Shown here: piece by piece, positions 10,785 through 23,900 of the stretch | Position numbering within the stretch: position 1 is the first letter of the stretch | Layout of the letters: each line of letters opens with the position of its first letter | Assembly (NCBI GenBank): GCA_030248295.1 | Contig: JASANH010000554.1 | Coordinates: 372,001-436,000, forward strand | Source of the DNA: Mesodorylaimus sp. YZB2_4 | Lineage: Eukaryota; Nematoda; Enoplea; Dorylaimida; Dorylaimidae | DNA length: 64,000 nucleotides | Direction of reading: 5' to 3' | Position numbers and translations under genes: made by a program | Notes under the pieces: generated by a model | Seen by the model: only the letters and a program-made list of their open reading frames with translations | Told to the model about the DNA's origin: nothing | Database searches by the model: none

Positions 10785-13700
10785 TATTGAAGTGTTATTT
10801 TTTCTGTTCGTCCAGTTTTTGCGATATGCGGAGGGTGTCCGACAATGAGATGTCTTTATGCATGATAATAAGCGGGTGCAGTGCGAAGTCGAGTGCCCTG
10901 TTGGGTAGAGTGTCCATTTATATGGTTCCTTGATATTTTTGATGTTTCCAGTCCGTGAGGCTGGTCAGTCGCTTTCCTCAAAAGTTTGTCATCAAGAATT
11001 TCTGGTAATCTGGAGATCGATCAACGAGCTGTAATTCGGCTCGTTGATGCGAAAGAACAAAGCCTGCACAGAAATCCACGATGAACTCATGACTGTTTAT
11101 GCGAAGCCACTCCGCAATGCCAGCTTTGTTCTTCCGCATCAACCATCGAATGACAGCTCGATTGCCAAGGTTTCAACGCATTTTTCGTGACTAACAAATT
11201 TTTTAAGTAAGCGACTCACCAGTCACATGAGCTGGGCTGACCGAAAGTATCTCATTCGTTAAAATGGACGCTCTTTCCTATGGTGTGCTTCACTTTACAC
11301 TGTACTGTGACAGGGAGAGAAGAAATCCTGTGAAGCATGTTTCTGCTATACCATAATAATACGAGTACGTACCATCTGTTTTCTGTGGGTGTACACGCGG
11401 CCTTTGCGGCAACCTGGCGGGCGCGTATATTCACAAAGAAGACAGGTTATAACTTAACTTCGGAGAACTTAGCTTCGTTGTACAGTATATAATCCCGAAA
11501 CACAAAGCGGAGTTTTCATGTATAATATGATTGCAATATCAAAGTGACAGGCAAGGGTGCTCTGGAAAATATACAGTATTGCGACCACCTGTCTAGTTTT
11601 GAAAAAGACACTCTGCTAGCCGCATATTTGTGGCCAAGGAAAAGTTACTCTTTCTGTACAGTACTAGTGGATTTGGGTAATTAAGCGCTCCTGTGCTGGA
11701 GTCAGATGGTGCATAATCAGGTTTTTTAGGCATGCAAGTTCACTGATCGTGAGCGACTGCGTGCCTACTTATATCGTACAATATTGCAGATCGGAGGAGT
11801 AGAGCAGAAGGTACCGGGAATGAAATTGCCTGAATTAAACTACAGTCGATAGTGTATTAATCTTTGGGCTGGCACAATAAGGCGGTAGGTACTGTACATA
11901 CTGGTCATGCGTGTACTCGTACAAAGGTGTCAGATTAGGATCATGAAGAAGCACATGCGTGAAACGGAGGAGAGGTCAACTGAGATCCTGGCCTAAAGTG
12001 TAAAGCAGATATTGTAAAAACGGCACATGTTTATGAGATCTTCTTAGCAATCGGAATTTGTAGTGTGGGATGCATTATTGTCAACAAGCTCTTGGATTTT
12101 ATGAGATAAGTGCTCTCAAAAGTTGTGTAGAGGCTCGTCTTAGCAATGGATGCTCTGCACGGGGCGGGCAGCTGGGCGTCACCCGTCGGGATGATGTTTC
12201 AGCTGTGGACTATGTAGTTCGAAAGACTTGGTTCGGTGCTCTGGTACTATAGTTGTAATTCTTTACTGGCACGAAAAACCAGATAGGCACTGTACAGAGA
12301 AACAGTAGGTGGAATTTTTGAAGGAAGCAGTGGTATTCCATGGCTCCACCATACACTGTATGCCCGAGGAAAATAGTGTCTTTAGTACCTTTTAAGCAAG
12401 CTCGTGTGCCACCCGCATCCTGGGCAGTGGGGATCAGGGTTTGAACCCTGCCAATCTATCCCACTCGTTTGGGTCCTGTCTTTCCATTCGGACTACGTTA
12501 ACGATGTCTTGTGAATTACCCGCAGGCTGAAGCGCAAGGTGAAGGCTAATAAGTTTTAAAAAACCACCTTTTGTCGGTGGGGATTAAACTTGGGGAGAGC
12601 GCAGCCCCTCGATGCCAACCAAGATACCCATCACAAGGTTTCTATGACTTTGTTTGACACTGTATAGTAGTGTGACACGTTGCACCTGGACTCCTGGACT
12701 ACGTCGCGCTATATCCAAAACGTGGAGCTGCCTTGTAATCCAGATCACTATCACTAGTCCTGAGATGGTATTTACGAAGACCCTGACCATGCCGTATGTC
12801 AAACTGTGTGTGTCCTCTCTCTACACTCCTGTTTTACTTCTTGTGTAATATTGTAGTTGCGATTGGCCTGGGGTGCGGTAGTGTATTGGCCCTACACACG
12901 GACCAATACTGCACGTATGTGGTTAGCTGACATAATTGGTCTCCCTTATACTGTCTATGGATCGGCAGAGGTCTTCTTGGAGCCTTTCTGAGTCCATCTC
13001 TCGCCTGTTGGACTTGATGCCTGTCTTCATACAATCATCATTAGGGCAACAATCCATACTTTTGTGCTTGAATATGCCATATATTTTTATGCTTTGATTT
13101 TGTGTAGCACAAACCTAGAATTAAGTGTTTTGGTCCTTGGTCCTGGATACTGTGAGATTTTGTGCAAGAAATCGACTTGTCATTTCTTTTGTTATCATCG
13201 GCTGTCCGCCGAGATAGGCTACAGCTTTCGATTGTCTTCCCAAAATAGGAAACGTAATGCAGGTATGCCAAGTCGAATTGACGAATACAATATGCAAATG
13301 GCAGGATCCCCGAATGACATCCTATGCGAAGGCTAGAAAATTTACCCGTCGTTTTTATGATGCATATTCGTCATAAGTTGTAAGCTGAATCTACCCGTCA
13401 GTGATAAGTCGAAAACCGTTTATGGCCACGAACATCGAGTTTCTAGTGTGCAGGAATAAAGCAGGCGAAGTGGCCAGTGTGGTTTTTACTGTAGCAGAAT
13501 CCGTATGGCCAGTGTAGTAAATGGAGGAGATGTGGGCTAGAAATGGATCCCCTGAAAAACCATTCGGTTGCACCTGTACGCCTAATGTGTTCTAGGAAGG
13601 TAGCTATACAAGTTGTTTAGAGCGTGGTTACATTTCTGAATTGACTCTAGAATGGTAAAAAGCAAGCCTTTCACTAACGGATGCGTAAATTGAATATAAT

Positions 13701-16700
13701 CAATCTTAGATGTTTTTGATGGCCTTGTGTTTTTCTTTTGTGCATGCTAAAGTGGTAATCGAAGTAAAATCGAGGAGCCAGGTGGGAAAATGAACATGCT
13801 ATTTTCTCCTTGGCTACGGGATAAAGGAAGAGAGGATATTTATTTTCTGGCTCTGTTCATGACCAGATAGGTGTTTGATGGGTGGATAGTCGAGTGGCTC
13901 GTGTCTTGGTCGCCAGTTGGAGAGGCAGCGGGGGCGATAGGTGGTTGGGGAGAGGAGGAAAGGGGAGTTGGAGAGCAGAGGAGGCATGAACTGTTTTGGG
14001 AGACGAATTAAAGTAAGATTTGAAGTGGAAATGGTGAGAATGGAGATTGAGATGTTGTGGGTGCAAGTTAGATGGTATCGCTTCGGATCTCTGCTGTAGA
14101 CTTCTGCAGCTAGGGTTGGCTGGGAATACCGTAAGATGTAATTCCATAGATACCTGCTTTTTGTTTCCCATAAGTCTAAAATGCGCTGGACAGCATTGTC
14201 ATTGAGCATGATACTGTCTTGTTTGGTGCAAGAGCTTTTAATCGCACTCTAATTATGAGCTCGCTAAACTACTTAGTATGGATCGCAGAGAAACGGATCA
14301 ACCAGCGAGTAGATCAAGAACGCATGAGTCAGTATGAGCACATGAGGAGTGCTTGTTTGGCGGATGATTGAATCATTGACAGAGTGCACGAGTGCCTTTC
14401 TGAAAACGTGCTTTGTGTGTCGTAGGAAATAGCAAAATCTTCGATCAGTCATTTTCTTGGTGATCCATGTTTAAGAGGACCATCTGGCATGTGACGTGGT
14501 TTTCTTTTAGATTCGCCATAATCACTCCCTCACTCGACTGAATCGACGATGATCTGACGCTGGGTAAGCAAAAGCACAAGGAGGAAAATGTTTGATTTTG
14601 CACATTAATATTGATATGTTATTGTAACTTTTTATGCTTGTTTGCCGAAATCGCACGTTTTGCTTTTTTTAAAGTGCTGCCATTTGCCAAACAGGTGAGT
14701 GTCGAATGTCATTGGTAGTAGTGTATGTGATATGATGTAAACGTGCATTGCGGACACCGAGGGAGGACGAATGACGCACGTGGTGAGGTAGTAAGTTTTA
14801 TAGTTCAGAACTTCACCTGTGGGGGAAACTGTATAACTTACTAGCTTGCCTCGTGCGCTGTTCAATCGACGATCAGAAGAGTTTGTTGGTCAAAAAGATC
14901 AGAAACTGGTAAAAACTGATTGGCACTAGATGTGGTTGTATTCTGTGTTAGGTATGAGTTGTTGGAGTTTACTGGCTCAAACTTTTTGTTGTGCTTCTAA
15001 AAGTGAAATGTGCGCAGTGAAAATGAGTGTATTTTGTGGTCGAACTATGCACGTTAATGCACTTGCAGGCGAGGCAAAGCAAGGTTGGAAATGATCAAGC
15101 CCGGAACTAGAATCCTGCATATCCTAAAAGCAAAAACATAGCCTTGGTAGTCAAAATGCAAAGTATGAAATGAACAGAGCATTCGAGCAGCCGAGCATAG
15201 TTCCAGTTCCGAATGCAGACTGGTAAGCAATAACTCCTGCGCCTAGGGGCTCTAATTCTTGCCTCAACATGGCTGGTGTCCTGCAAATCGTATGAGCCCG
15301 TTTCGCACTGCGCCCCTGTCAGCACTTGGCACACATGTTCAACTCGTAGGCCTGATCGATATGCGCCTGCGCACGAGAAGAGGCCTTGGTTCAGGGTCAG
15401 TCACAACAGCCATTCTCGCTCTCATCTCAGAGCTATCGCCTGGCCCTCTTGCCCGTTTTTATCTTCACGTGATGCCATGGTCGTCTGGGATGGCAGTGTT
15501 TGGGCTTGTTATGTAAGACGGCCTTTTTATATGCACATGGCTCATTGGTGTCATTGGTGTCATGGGTGGATGGTCGGTGCGATCATGAGACAACCAGTGC
15601 CACCCACGGCGCCGGGTTACAGCCGTCGCTCGTGGGCTGTACGGCCACTAGCCAGCCAATATGTTGAGATAGTTCGCCCTTGCCGTCTGCTCGGAAGTTA
15701 TAATCGCCCAGACGGATGGCGGGTTGCGCTTGTTTGAATGTTTGAGTTGAAACAGGTTGGCACCCACAACCAGCCAGACTACTTGGGCTGGGTTAAGCTT
15801 TTTTATTCATGAGTATAGAAGTGAACAGCGCGACGAATCAGGCAATTATTATTTCTAAATTCTGTTCAGACGCGGCAACCAGCTCGTTCCATTGTGTCAC
15901 TTTAGGCCACGATCTACTGTATTATCGAACATATGAGCAGAACAGGTACCAGTATACTCTTCATTTTTCTCAGCCCCAGTTTCAGGTGCTCTTTAGGTTT
16001 CATATCTGCTAGAAAAACGTGAATGTGAAGATTCACCCCACGAGTTATGGCACAAAGGATATCCGTTCCCTGAGACCCAAACTTGTGAGTGTAATGAGCG
16101 TCATGGGTTTTGGGCCTCAGGAACAGGTGTTTACACTTTCGCACGGTGATATGCTGAGTAGGTAAGGTATATATATATATTTTATTACAAATTATTATGT
16201 ACCTTGTGATATACCTTGTTGCCGCATCACGACGCCCTTCGATTGTGGTTGCTCACTTTTCTGCAGCACTGTGCACCTCCAGCCCCAAATTTTACTGATA
16301 TATCACTGTGTGATAAAAACATTTTCTTCTGATAATCTGTTATAACTTTGAATTTATATTTTATGCGTCAATTTTTAAACAGAATTATGCAGCACCAATG
16401 TGATGCGGATGGTAAATTATAGCATAATATAATCATGAGCTGCAAGTTTATGTTACATTATCCTTTTATCTTTTCCATAATGCTTTATTTGGTTAGTGCT
16501 GAAGATTTACTAAAAGTATTAATTGCGTCATGCAGTGAACATACTGTGAATGGTCCTTTGTACCCAGGATATTTGGAGATCGACAGTATTTCGAATTCAT
16601 CACTTGCATGACAATCCTGGGATAAAGAAAAATGGTTTGTCGGCAAAATACTGGATGTTTAATTTTTCACGGTTTTTATGCAGCATAATTTGAATTTGAA

Positions 16701-18335
16701 ATTGCATGATTATTTTTCATAATATGAATAAAATTTGGAGATGCGATAATCCTTACACTGTTTTATGTGTACGTACATATATTTTGAGATTACTCAAGTT
16801 TTAAAATATGTTTTCGTCGATTTTCTGGTTTGGTTAAATTTATGTGAGCATTATTAATTTAAAAGTCAGAAGTTTGAATTTTTTTGCAATTTGATGGCAT
16901 CTATTGCATGATCGGTCAAAATCCGAATATGAAGCGTTGGTCTATTTTCTTACTGTTTATGACTTCGGCGAGCATGTTTTGATAGAAATTAAGATGGTTT
17001 ATCACCAATGCATGCTCTGATGGTGTTGGCTGAGGGTGGTGTGTGTCGAGTGCCGAGTCGACGACTCGAGTCCAATGCTTCGGTTCCAGGAAAAGGAAAA
17101 GAGAGCGCAGTGGAAAAAACTAGCTGCTATTGGAAAAAACCTAGCTTGCCGATCGATGAACGGCTGCGTAGTCAGGGCTCGCCGTCGGGAGTCCTATTTC
17201 GGACTACAGTACACCACACCCACGGGCCCTCGTTTGAAACAAGCCATGCAACATGGGCGAGAAAAAAAAATATCTGCGTTGCCTGGGCAGCTCTGAGGGC
17301 CAGGCACGAACATTGGAAATGAATGTTGTGCTGTTGCGTGGTTGGACTTGTCGTTTTGTCGACGTCACCCTCGAGCCTGTTACCAAATGGTACCAACTAT
17401 CAGCAGGGCGGCAGGCGGGCGGGTGCACTTTTTATGGCTAGTCAATAAATGGGCACCAGGTGACTAGTTTGCAGACAGCAGATCAGGGAGAGAAGAGAGA
17501 TTAGTCGAGGAGAGCATAAGTCATTGTATATGACGCAGGAAAGAAGCATGGTTTGAATGAGCATGACTCAAGAAAATACTGCAATGCACGACCAGTTGAC
17601 TGTTCACGTGATCTCACATCGGTTTCGCGCGCCTTCTCATCGCTTTTCCATGCTTACATTCTTTGATTACCAGGGACGGGGGGGGCGGGATCTTATTGGG
17701 CACAACACCTTTGATGAGAAGACTTCAAATTCACAAATTCTTCGCCGTTTCAGACATGTTCTGCACTCATCAGGCGCAGGAGTCAGAAGGGTGAATTATT
17801 GCCTAAGAATGAGACATACATAAGGCGTATAGCCAGACCATCTCACAGGCCTGGCACAACGCGAATTTAAATTTCCCACTGCAAGTCGCGTACCTACGAC
17901 AGTTTTGCATGGACAAGAAGTCCCCACAAGATACTGGTAACGGTTTTGGTTCTTGAAAAGAAAACAATAAATAAAAGCCATAAATTGGAAAACATGTTAT
18001 TAAAATAAAACATCTTTAACTCACGTTCATGCTTGGAAGTACTCAAAAAGACAAAGCACATTCTAGAATCGATGCCGGGATATTGAAAAAAAGAGTATGA
18101 TATTCAAACTCGCGTTTTAGTGGGGGCAGCCAAAGTTCTGGACCTTAAGCACCTATGCAGGAAAGTCGAAATTCTTGATTGCAAAAGGGGCCCCTGGGAA
18201 ATGACTGTTTTGACTTTGTAATAATTGAGACATGGGTCCAAAATTTTAATTACCTCAACAAAAAGCGAGGGCTGATTTTGAATATCGCACTCTTCTTTCA
18301 ATATTCCGACATAGATTGGACGATATGGCTAGATT
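10785..18335. other. no gene recognised
   Basis: I found no chain of exons, no recognisable protein and no tRNA or rRNA gene. Around 12390-12620 there are weak tRNA-like box B remnants (GGTTTGAACCC), perhaps an old SINE. 16160-16180 is a short TA repeat. 14505-14570 has an acceptor-like TTCTTTTAG and a donor-like GGTAAGC around a segment that is not open for long in any frame. Everything else appears unstructured. Confidence 0.4.
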
Positions 18336-18339
18336 ACAC

Positions 18340-18685
18340 AGCGGGCCGCGGCGGTGCAGCGGTTCGGCATTCGTCCCTCCTATTGCTTGGGAGCTAGTGG
18401 CTGCACCCGTCCCGGGTTCGATCCCTGGTGGCGAACCATAAACCCCCGCTGACCTTGCACGCCAGGGTGAGGGTAACTCACCCAGTATCCTAGAGGTGCT
18501 CCGAGTGCTCCAAGGAAAGAGCTGTCGAGCACCGGCAGGGCTCATCGTCCGAGGAAGTCGCTGTCAAGTCCAGGATGCCCTCTCGTGGAGGTGCTCCTAG
18601 TGGAGACACGCAGAGGGAAGCTGTTGTGTGTGCCGGTCTCCGCACAGCCTTGCTTAAAAGATTCGACTGCTGGCCGGCTATACTG
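18340..18685 (+). mobile_element. tRNA-derived SINE (family 1)
   Basis: Plus-strand copy starting GGGCCGCGGCGGTGCAGCGG, with box B GGGTTCGATCCCTGG and the conserved tail CTGGCCGGCTAT. It matches 24290-24680 along its length and the reverse complement of 1340-1740. Confidence 0.75.
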
Positions 18686-18848
18686 TACGCATGCACATCG
18701 TCTATAAGGGACTGTTGATTTATTTACATACTCTACAACTGTCATAAACGGCTCACAACGGGAAATTTAAATGTTGCTTTGCAAGGGTTGTAGGTAAAAT
18801 GTCCTGTAAAAAATTTTTTTTAGAGGGCCCATTCTGTATTTCTTTGTG

Positions 18849-19793
18849 TAGCGTTTGTTCAGGATCATTTTTTTAGGATCGGGACTCGCTCAATCCCGAC
18901 CGGGATCGAAATTTTTTGGGAGCTTTTTTCAATCGCTGTACCTAGATAACCTACACCTACACCCACCCATATTCCCTTTCCTTGGATGGCCCACCATCGG
19001 GACTGGACGGCCATGGCACATGCAGGCTGTTACTACACCCAACTGCCCGCAGATTGTATCTTAGAAAAAGCGACTTGTGCATGCTTTGGGAGTAATTCCA
19101 TTCGATCATGCCATTTTCGCCCCTCAGCTCGTCTCCCATGCACCTGACAACATTTTATCTCCACGACATTCAGTCCCTGTCCTGTAATGTATTCCTCGCG
19201 TAAACGCTTTAGCGCACTAAGATCGTGGGACACACAATTAATATAGCATAATCAGCTCAGTCGAAGAACCCACGACAAAGCGGAACTCGAAAGACCCTGT
19301 CTAAAAACATCAGCGCTGTATGTCCACGCCAATTCAGAACTCAATTTGTTCCATAAAATAATGGTCGAATGTTCAAAGCACTGCTTAAAAGCCTTGGTCC
19401 TAGTGCTATTTTCAGATAAAAACAGAAAATGCTCTTTGTTCACTCATCCTCCTACCAGGCTCCAATACATGTCTGAAACGGGTAATCGTGCCTACCATGA
19501 TAGCATTTATGAAACTGGACTAGCTTCAGTTCCTGTCGCCTCCGAGCCAAAGGCTGCCATCCCACAACTGATGAAAGGTCTTGATATTCACTGGACCAAT
19601 CGTTAATGATAAGACGGAGAGCGTATCTCTGGGCACGCTCCAAATTCTCCATGTCAGCCTCCAAAATCGAAATCCCGAAAACCGGGGTCCCGAATCAAAC
19701 TCCCGGAATTAATCAAATCGAATCCCGGAATTCAAATCGGAGTCCCGAATCCTGATCATCTTTTATCAGGACGGGGATTCCGACCGAGCGCTA
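18849..19793. mobile_element. TIR element of the TAGCG family with nested LINE fragment
   Basis: The left end TAGCGTTTGTTCAGGATC and a right end reading GATTCCGACCGAGCGCTA define inverted termini like those of the element at 28950-29597. Flanks resemble a degraded 8-bp duplication (CTTTGTGT against CTTTGTAG). The interior 19240-19670 is a minus-strand LINE fragment, a later insertion or capture. No transposase is visible. Confidence 0.55.
19240..19670 (-). mobile_element. LINE reverse-transcriptase C-terminal fragment
   Basis: The minus strand encodes ENLERAQRYALRLIINDW and a following VVGWQPLARRRQELKLVQFH block. Further on, in another frame, comes an FEHSTIILWNKLSSELAW ending, so at least one frameshift is present. 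The same architecture is seen in the RT ORF at 43310-42217 (LERAQKYAARCILNDW). It is a dead fragment. Confidence 0.65.
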
Positions 19794-19799
19794 CTTTGT

Positions 19800-20125
19800 A
19801 GCCCGGGCAGCAGTCAAACCCAAGCAAGGCTTTGAGGGGCCTGGCCACTCGGAAGCATCTTCGTCTGTCCGTGCCTTCTCCAGTCGAGGCATCCTGGACT
19901 CTCTTCCACAAGTCAGTGATGACAAGAAACAACCTCCCTTCTTATCATTCCTTCGTCCTTATCCTGTGACAGAGATGTTGTTTACTCAGACCAGACAGCA
20001 TTCTATTCCGAACTTTTACTACTTTAGTGAGCCGACATTATTTCCTCTTGCTGGGTTACCAATCAGGCTTCGTTGCTGGGGATCGAGCCCCCTCAATGCG
20101 AGTAGACTGACACTTAAACACTGCA
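19800..20125 (-). mobile_element. diverged tRNA-derived SINE (family 1)
   Basis: On the minus strand it starts with GGTGCAGTGTTTAAGTGTC, contains box B-like GGCTCGATCCCCAG and runs to a CTGCCCGGGC tail near 19800. The order matches the family-1 SINEs, with much more divergence. Confidence 0.5.
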
Positions 20126-20962
20126 CCACAAAGGCCAAAGGTTGTTCCGCTGTTTACTTAGAACTTATCGCCTTGCAGGCCGCCTGGTTGAAACTTTTCG
20201 AAAGTCCAGCCTCTGGAATAGTTTTTGACTCTTTCTGCAGACTGCGCTAAAGTTTTATATAGCCAGTATAACATAGCAAAGAGCAGGGACCAGAAAAACG
20301 ACAAAAACGTCAAAACATGTAAAACTTTTTGACATGAACAAACGGATTCTGCCTGGTGTTATCACATGCTGACATACATTCGAGTATGAGAAAACACTAT
20401 TGGCAATTAAATATGGAAGAAACACAAACTTCTTGAAGAGCCCGTTAGTATCTACCAAATTTGAAACAGCATGCTTAAACTAGAATCAATGAAACCTCCC
20501 AAGTCAGTTCCAAGGCCTGGGCACGTACTAGAGGACTGCCCGACCACAAGGAAACTGCGAGGGCACCTACAAGAATACTGCAGAAACAAAACAAAAAAAC
20601 TTTGAACCCTTATTTCTTGATTTCAATCTGAGATTTCTTCTATCTAAGAGTTGGAATAAAAAAAATCATGAAAAATGTTTGTTTTGGATTTAAATCATGA
20701 AAAAAATAAAAACTTGTTACTACTGACTGCATTAAACAGCATTTTTGAATTTTGATAAATTTGTTATAAGCAGTTGCTGACCTGTGTGCATATCGTACAG
20801 GAAACTTACAAAAAAGTTAACTGGGCGACCTTGCTTATCTCGTCTGGTCTATATCACGTGATAGTTCTCGGGCTTGGACCTGAGTTATTCCGTTTTGACT
20901 CGTTTTTTCTCTCTGTCTGCAAAAAAGCAGATTTTGACGAGGCGAGGCAGATAATTTACAAA

Positions 20963-23900
20963 ATGGGGTCAACTGATCGAAACAATGTAAGACTAGAAAT
21001 TATTTCTAAACCAACCATAAGTTTGAGAAAAAGGAAATTTGAAACATGATAATTTTAGAATTTGGCCCTTTGGTTGACGGTTGGCGTCGGAGCGCTTACG
21101 GGCCTGGCTGCGTTGCTATATTTTCTGAAAAAGAAGAAACGTCCACCAGTCACTTTGATTGATCCAAAAGTTAAATATCCGTTGAAATTAATCAAGAAAG
21201 AAGTAAGTCAGTTCAAAAAATTAATTTTTACAGAGTGGTTTTGGAAAATCATCCCATTTCGCATAGCTATTGCATGAGTGCAGGCCCTGGTGGAGGCCAG
21301 AACCAGGACATGTATGGACGAAGTCCGGCTGCTGGGGGGGGGGGGGGGGGGCACGACTTGGGTTGCAAAAGGCGTACTGTACTGCCTTTTGAGTTGGGGA
21401 CTACACAGGGTGGGGGAAACGTCTCACAATCGAAATTACCGCCACACCCCTCCTGCTTTAGCCGTACACACCCAGCTAGCACCCCCCCCCCACACCGCTA
21501 CATATCTTTCTGGGCTAGATGTTGTCTGGCCTCAGTTGACATCTGAGGATTTCCCACTCAGAAAGTGCTTCAACGAGCATATGGCCTGCAGAGCATGAGG
21601 AGGAACAGGGGGCTATGGATTCTGAACCAGAGTGCAGTGCCCAAGAAAAGTCTGGGGCAATATCTAAATCGCGATCATCACGATCCGTGTTGTTGGCAAT
21701 GGCATCAAAGCAGTTTGTGTTTTGAAGATATTTGGCTGCGTATGTGGGCGTGGGGCCAGAGTTGGGGGGATTTGGCCCCAAAAATGTTTGCATATTTTAT
21801 TTACATATTGCCCTACCTCAGGTCTCACAAAGCAAACTGTAAAGGGCTCTAAGTCTCCTGCATGGTTTGAAGGCGTGAATGCACATGTTTTAAGTTTGCT
21901 AATTTCTTCAAGCATTCATCCAGCCCCTGCCCATAAGTGCTTGCTGTAGGTATTTATGCCCGCCACCTGGCACTGTCACATGGTTGTTTCTATAAGTGCT
22001 ATTAGTCGCCTAATATTGTGTCTGAGGTCTGCGAAAACCAGTGAGCCAGTTGATAAAAGCGAAAACCAGTTGATAGATTGCAATGTGGACTTGAGTTCCT
22101 TTGACTTCTGTTTCCAGAATGGTTCGCATTGCTTTTATGAGGTAATGTAGCAGGCGAATTTAAAACCTACTTTTAAAAAAATGGCGATCGGACCAAAATT
22201 CAAATTTCCCGCCAAAAACTTTTGAAAGACTTCAAATTAGATGTTTTATCGGGGCATAATTGCCTAATTGATCTGACCTGGGCCGTTTCACCACGCTGTC
22301 GTAGTGTACGGCCAAGTTTACGACTACGTTCTACGGAACCGTAAGCGTGATGCTGAGGCAAGAATACGCGTTTACACGCTCAATAATGGCCAGGCTGTGA
22401 GGTTTCATTGATACTTTGGCTACTGTTTTGGCAAGGTTGCTGTTTAAAATTTGGCATGTTCTTGCAGTCTTCACAGCTATACTTCAATAGAATTTTGGGC
22501 GTTGCTGCTTGTAGACGACGCACACTCCAGATTCGATGTTGCAATATTAAAAACGACCATGAAAAATGTTGGACCGCCATCTGAATTATTCAAGAAGTCG
22601 AAGTTTTCATTTCTGTATGGCGCCCTTTTTAATCAAGAATTTTGACTTTCATGGGTACTGGAGGTCCAGAAATTTGGCAACCCCTTATAACACGTGGGTG
22701 CTAAATCTGAATATCATACTCTTTTCAATATTTCGACATCGATTCTGGATAGTATTTCGTCTTTAATCAAACGGCAACAGTAGGGGGGCAACAGTTATTA
22801 CACTGGCAGTTGTAGTTCCCATTTCCCGTGCCCTTCCCTAATTTTAAAGTGGCTTGCTATTCTTTGTCTGTGGTAGTAATGCTGTAGTGCGTTTTATGGT
22901 GCAAGTGTGCATATTTCTTAGTTTTTCAGGTAGTTAGTCACGACACCAGACGATTTCGATTCGAATTACCATCCCCCAATCACGTTTTGGGCCTACCTGT
23001 GGGTAAGTTGGCTGCACTTTAGAGAGACCAGATCGTACTGTACTATTTTACTGTTAGTCTGGGTACGTGTGGGTAATTTACATCGGGGGTCGTCCATAGA
23101 AAGTGACCTAGGGCCAGAATGCAGTGTAGCCATGGCCCAGTGCTATCGTGGCTGGCCGCACCATTTGGTTGACCTGTCTTGGCGATCTGCGATGGCTAAC
23201 TTGCATTGTTTTGTGGGGTATGACCTCTGCTGGACAGGCATTAGTAACAGTGTCCAGAATGTTATCAGGCTCAGATCTTGTTGGATCCTGTCTGCTGGTG
23301 GTTCGTGAGCGTGCATTGTGAACTATCAGTCAAGTTAACTGATCACGTGATTTGTCCGCCCAGCGCACACACTTCATCCATTAATCAGCCTATGTATTGT
23401 GGTGCAGCACAAAAGAGCATAGCAAAGTTGACTAGCCGCTGGGGGGCTGTAACCAGTGTTTGTCCAGTACCCATACCACACCGAAACGGCATTAGCAGAG
23501 TATATCTGGTGCAGCCAGAACCAACCATCATACCCTTGCGTCCGAGTGCCTGATTGGTCAATAAGGCTATTAGAATTGTGTCCCTGTATTCTATGGGGAT
23601 AGATTTTCTGACGTGCATTTCAGGCCAGCACGTGTACTTGTCGGCAATAGTCAATGGCAATTTGGTGGTTCGTCCTTACACGCCTGTCTCGTCGGATGAT
23701 GATCATGGATATTTCGAACTGGTGATCAAGGTAAGGTCTCAGTTGCAGGAAAGTTAAATACTATATTTGCTCGATGCCAAATTAGCTGGGATGAAACTTG
23801 CAGCGCCAAAAAAAGGTCTAGGCTTTTTTCAGGTCAGATGCTTTTGAGGTTCTTGTAATTGCCCAAAAAGGTTATGAAAAATCGATACTGATCTTCACGC

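Noticed and set aside
18340-18420. tRNA gene
   Set aside because: Box A and B are present, but the sequence continues into a repeated SINE body and does not fold as a tRNA.
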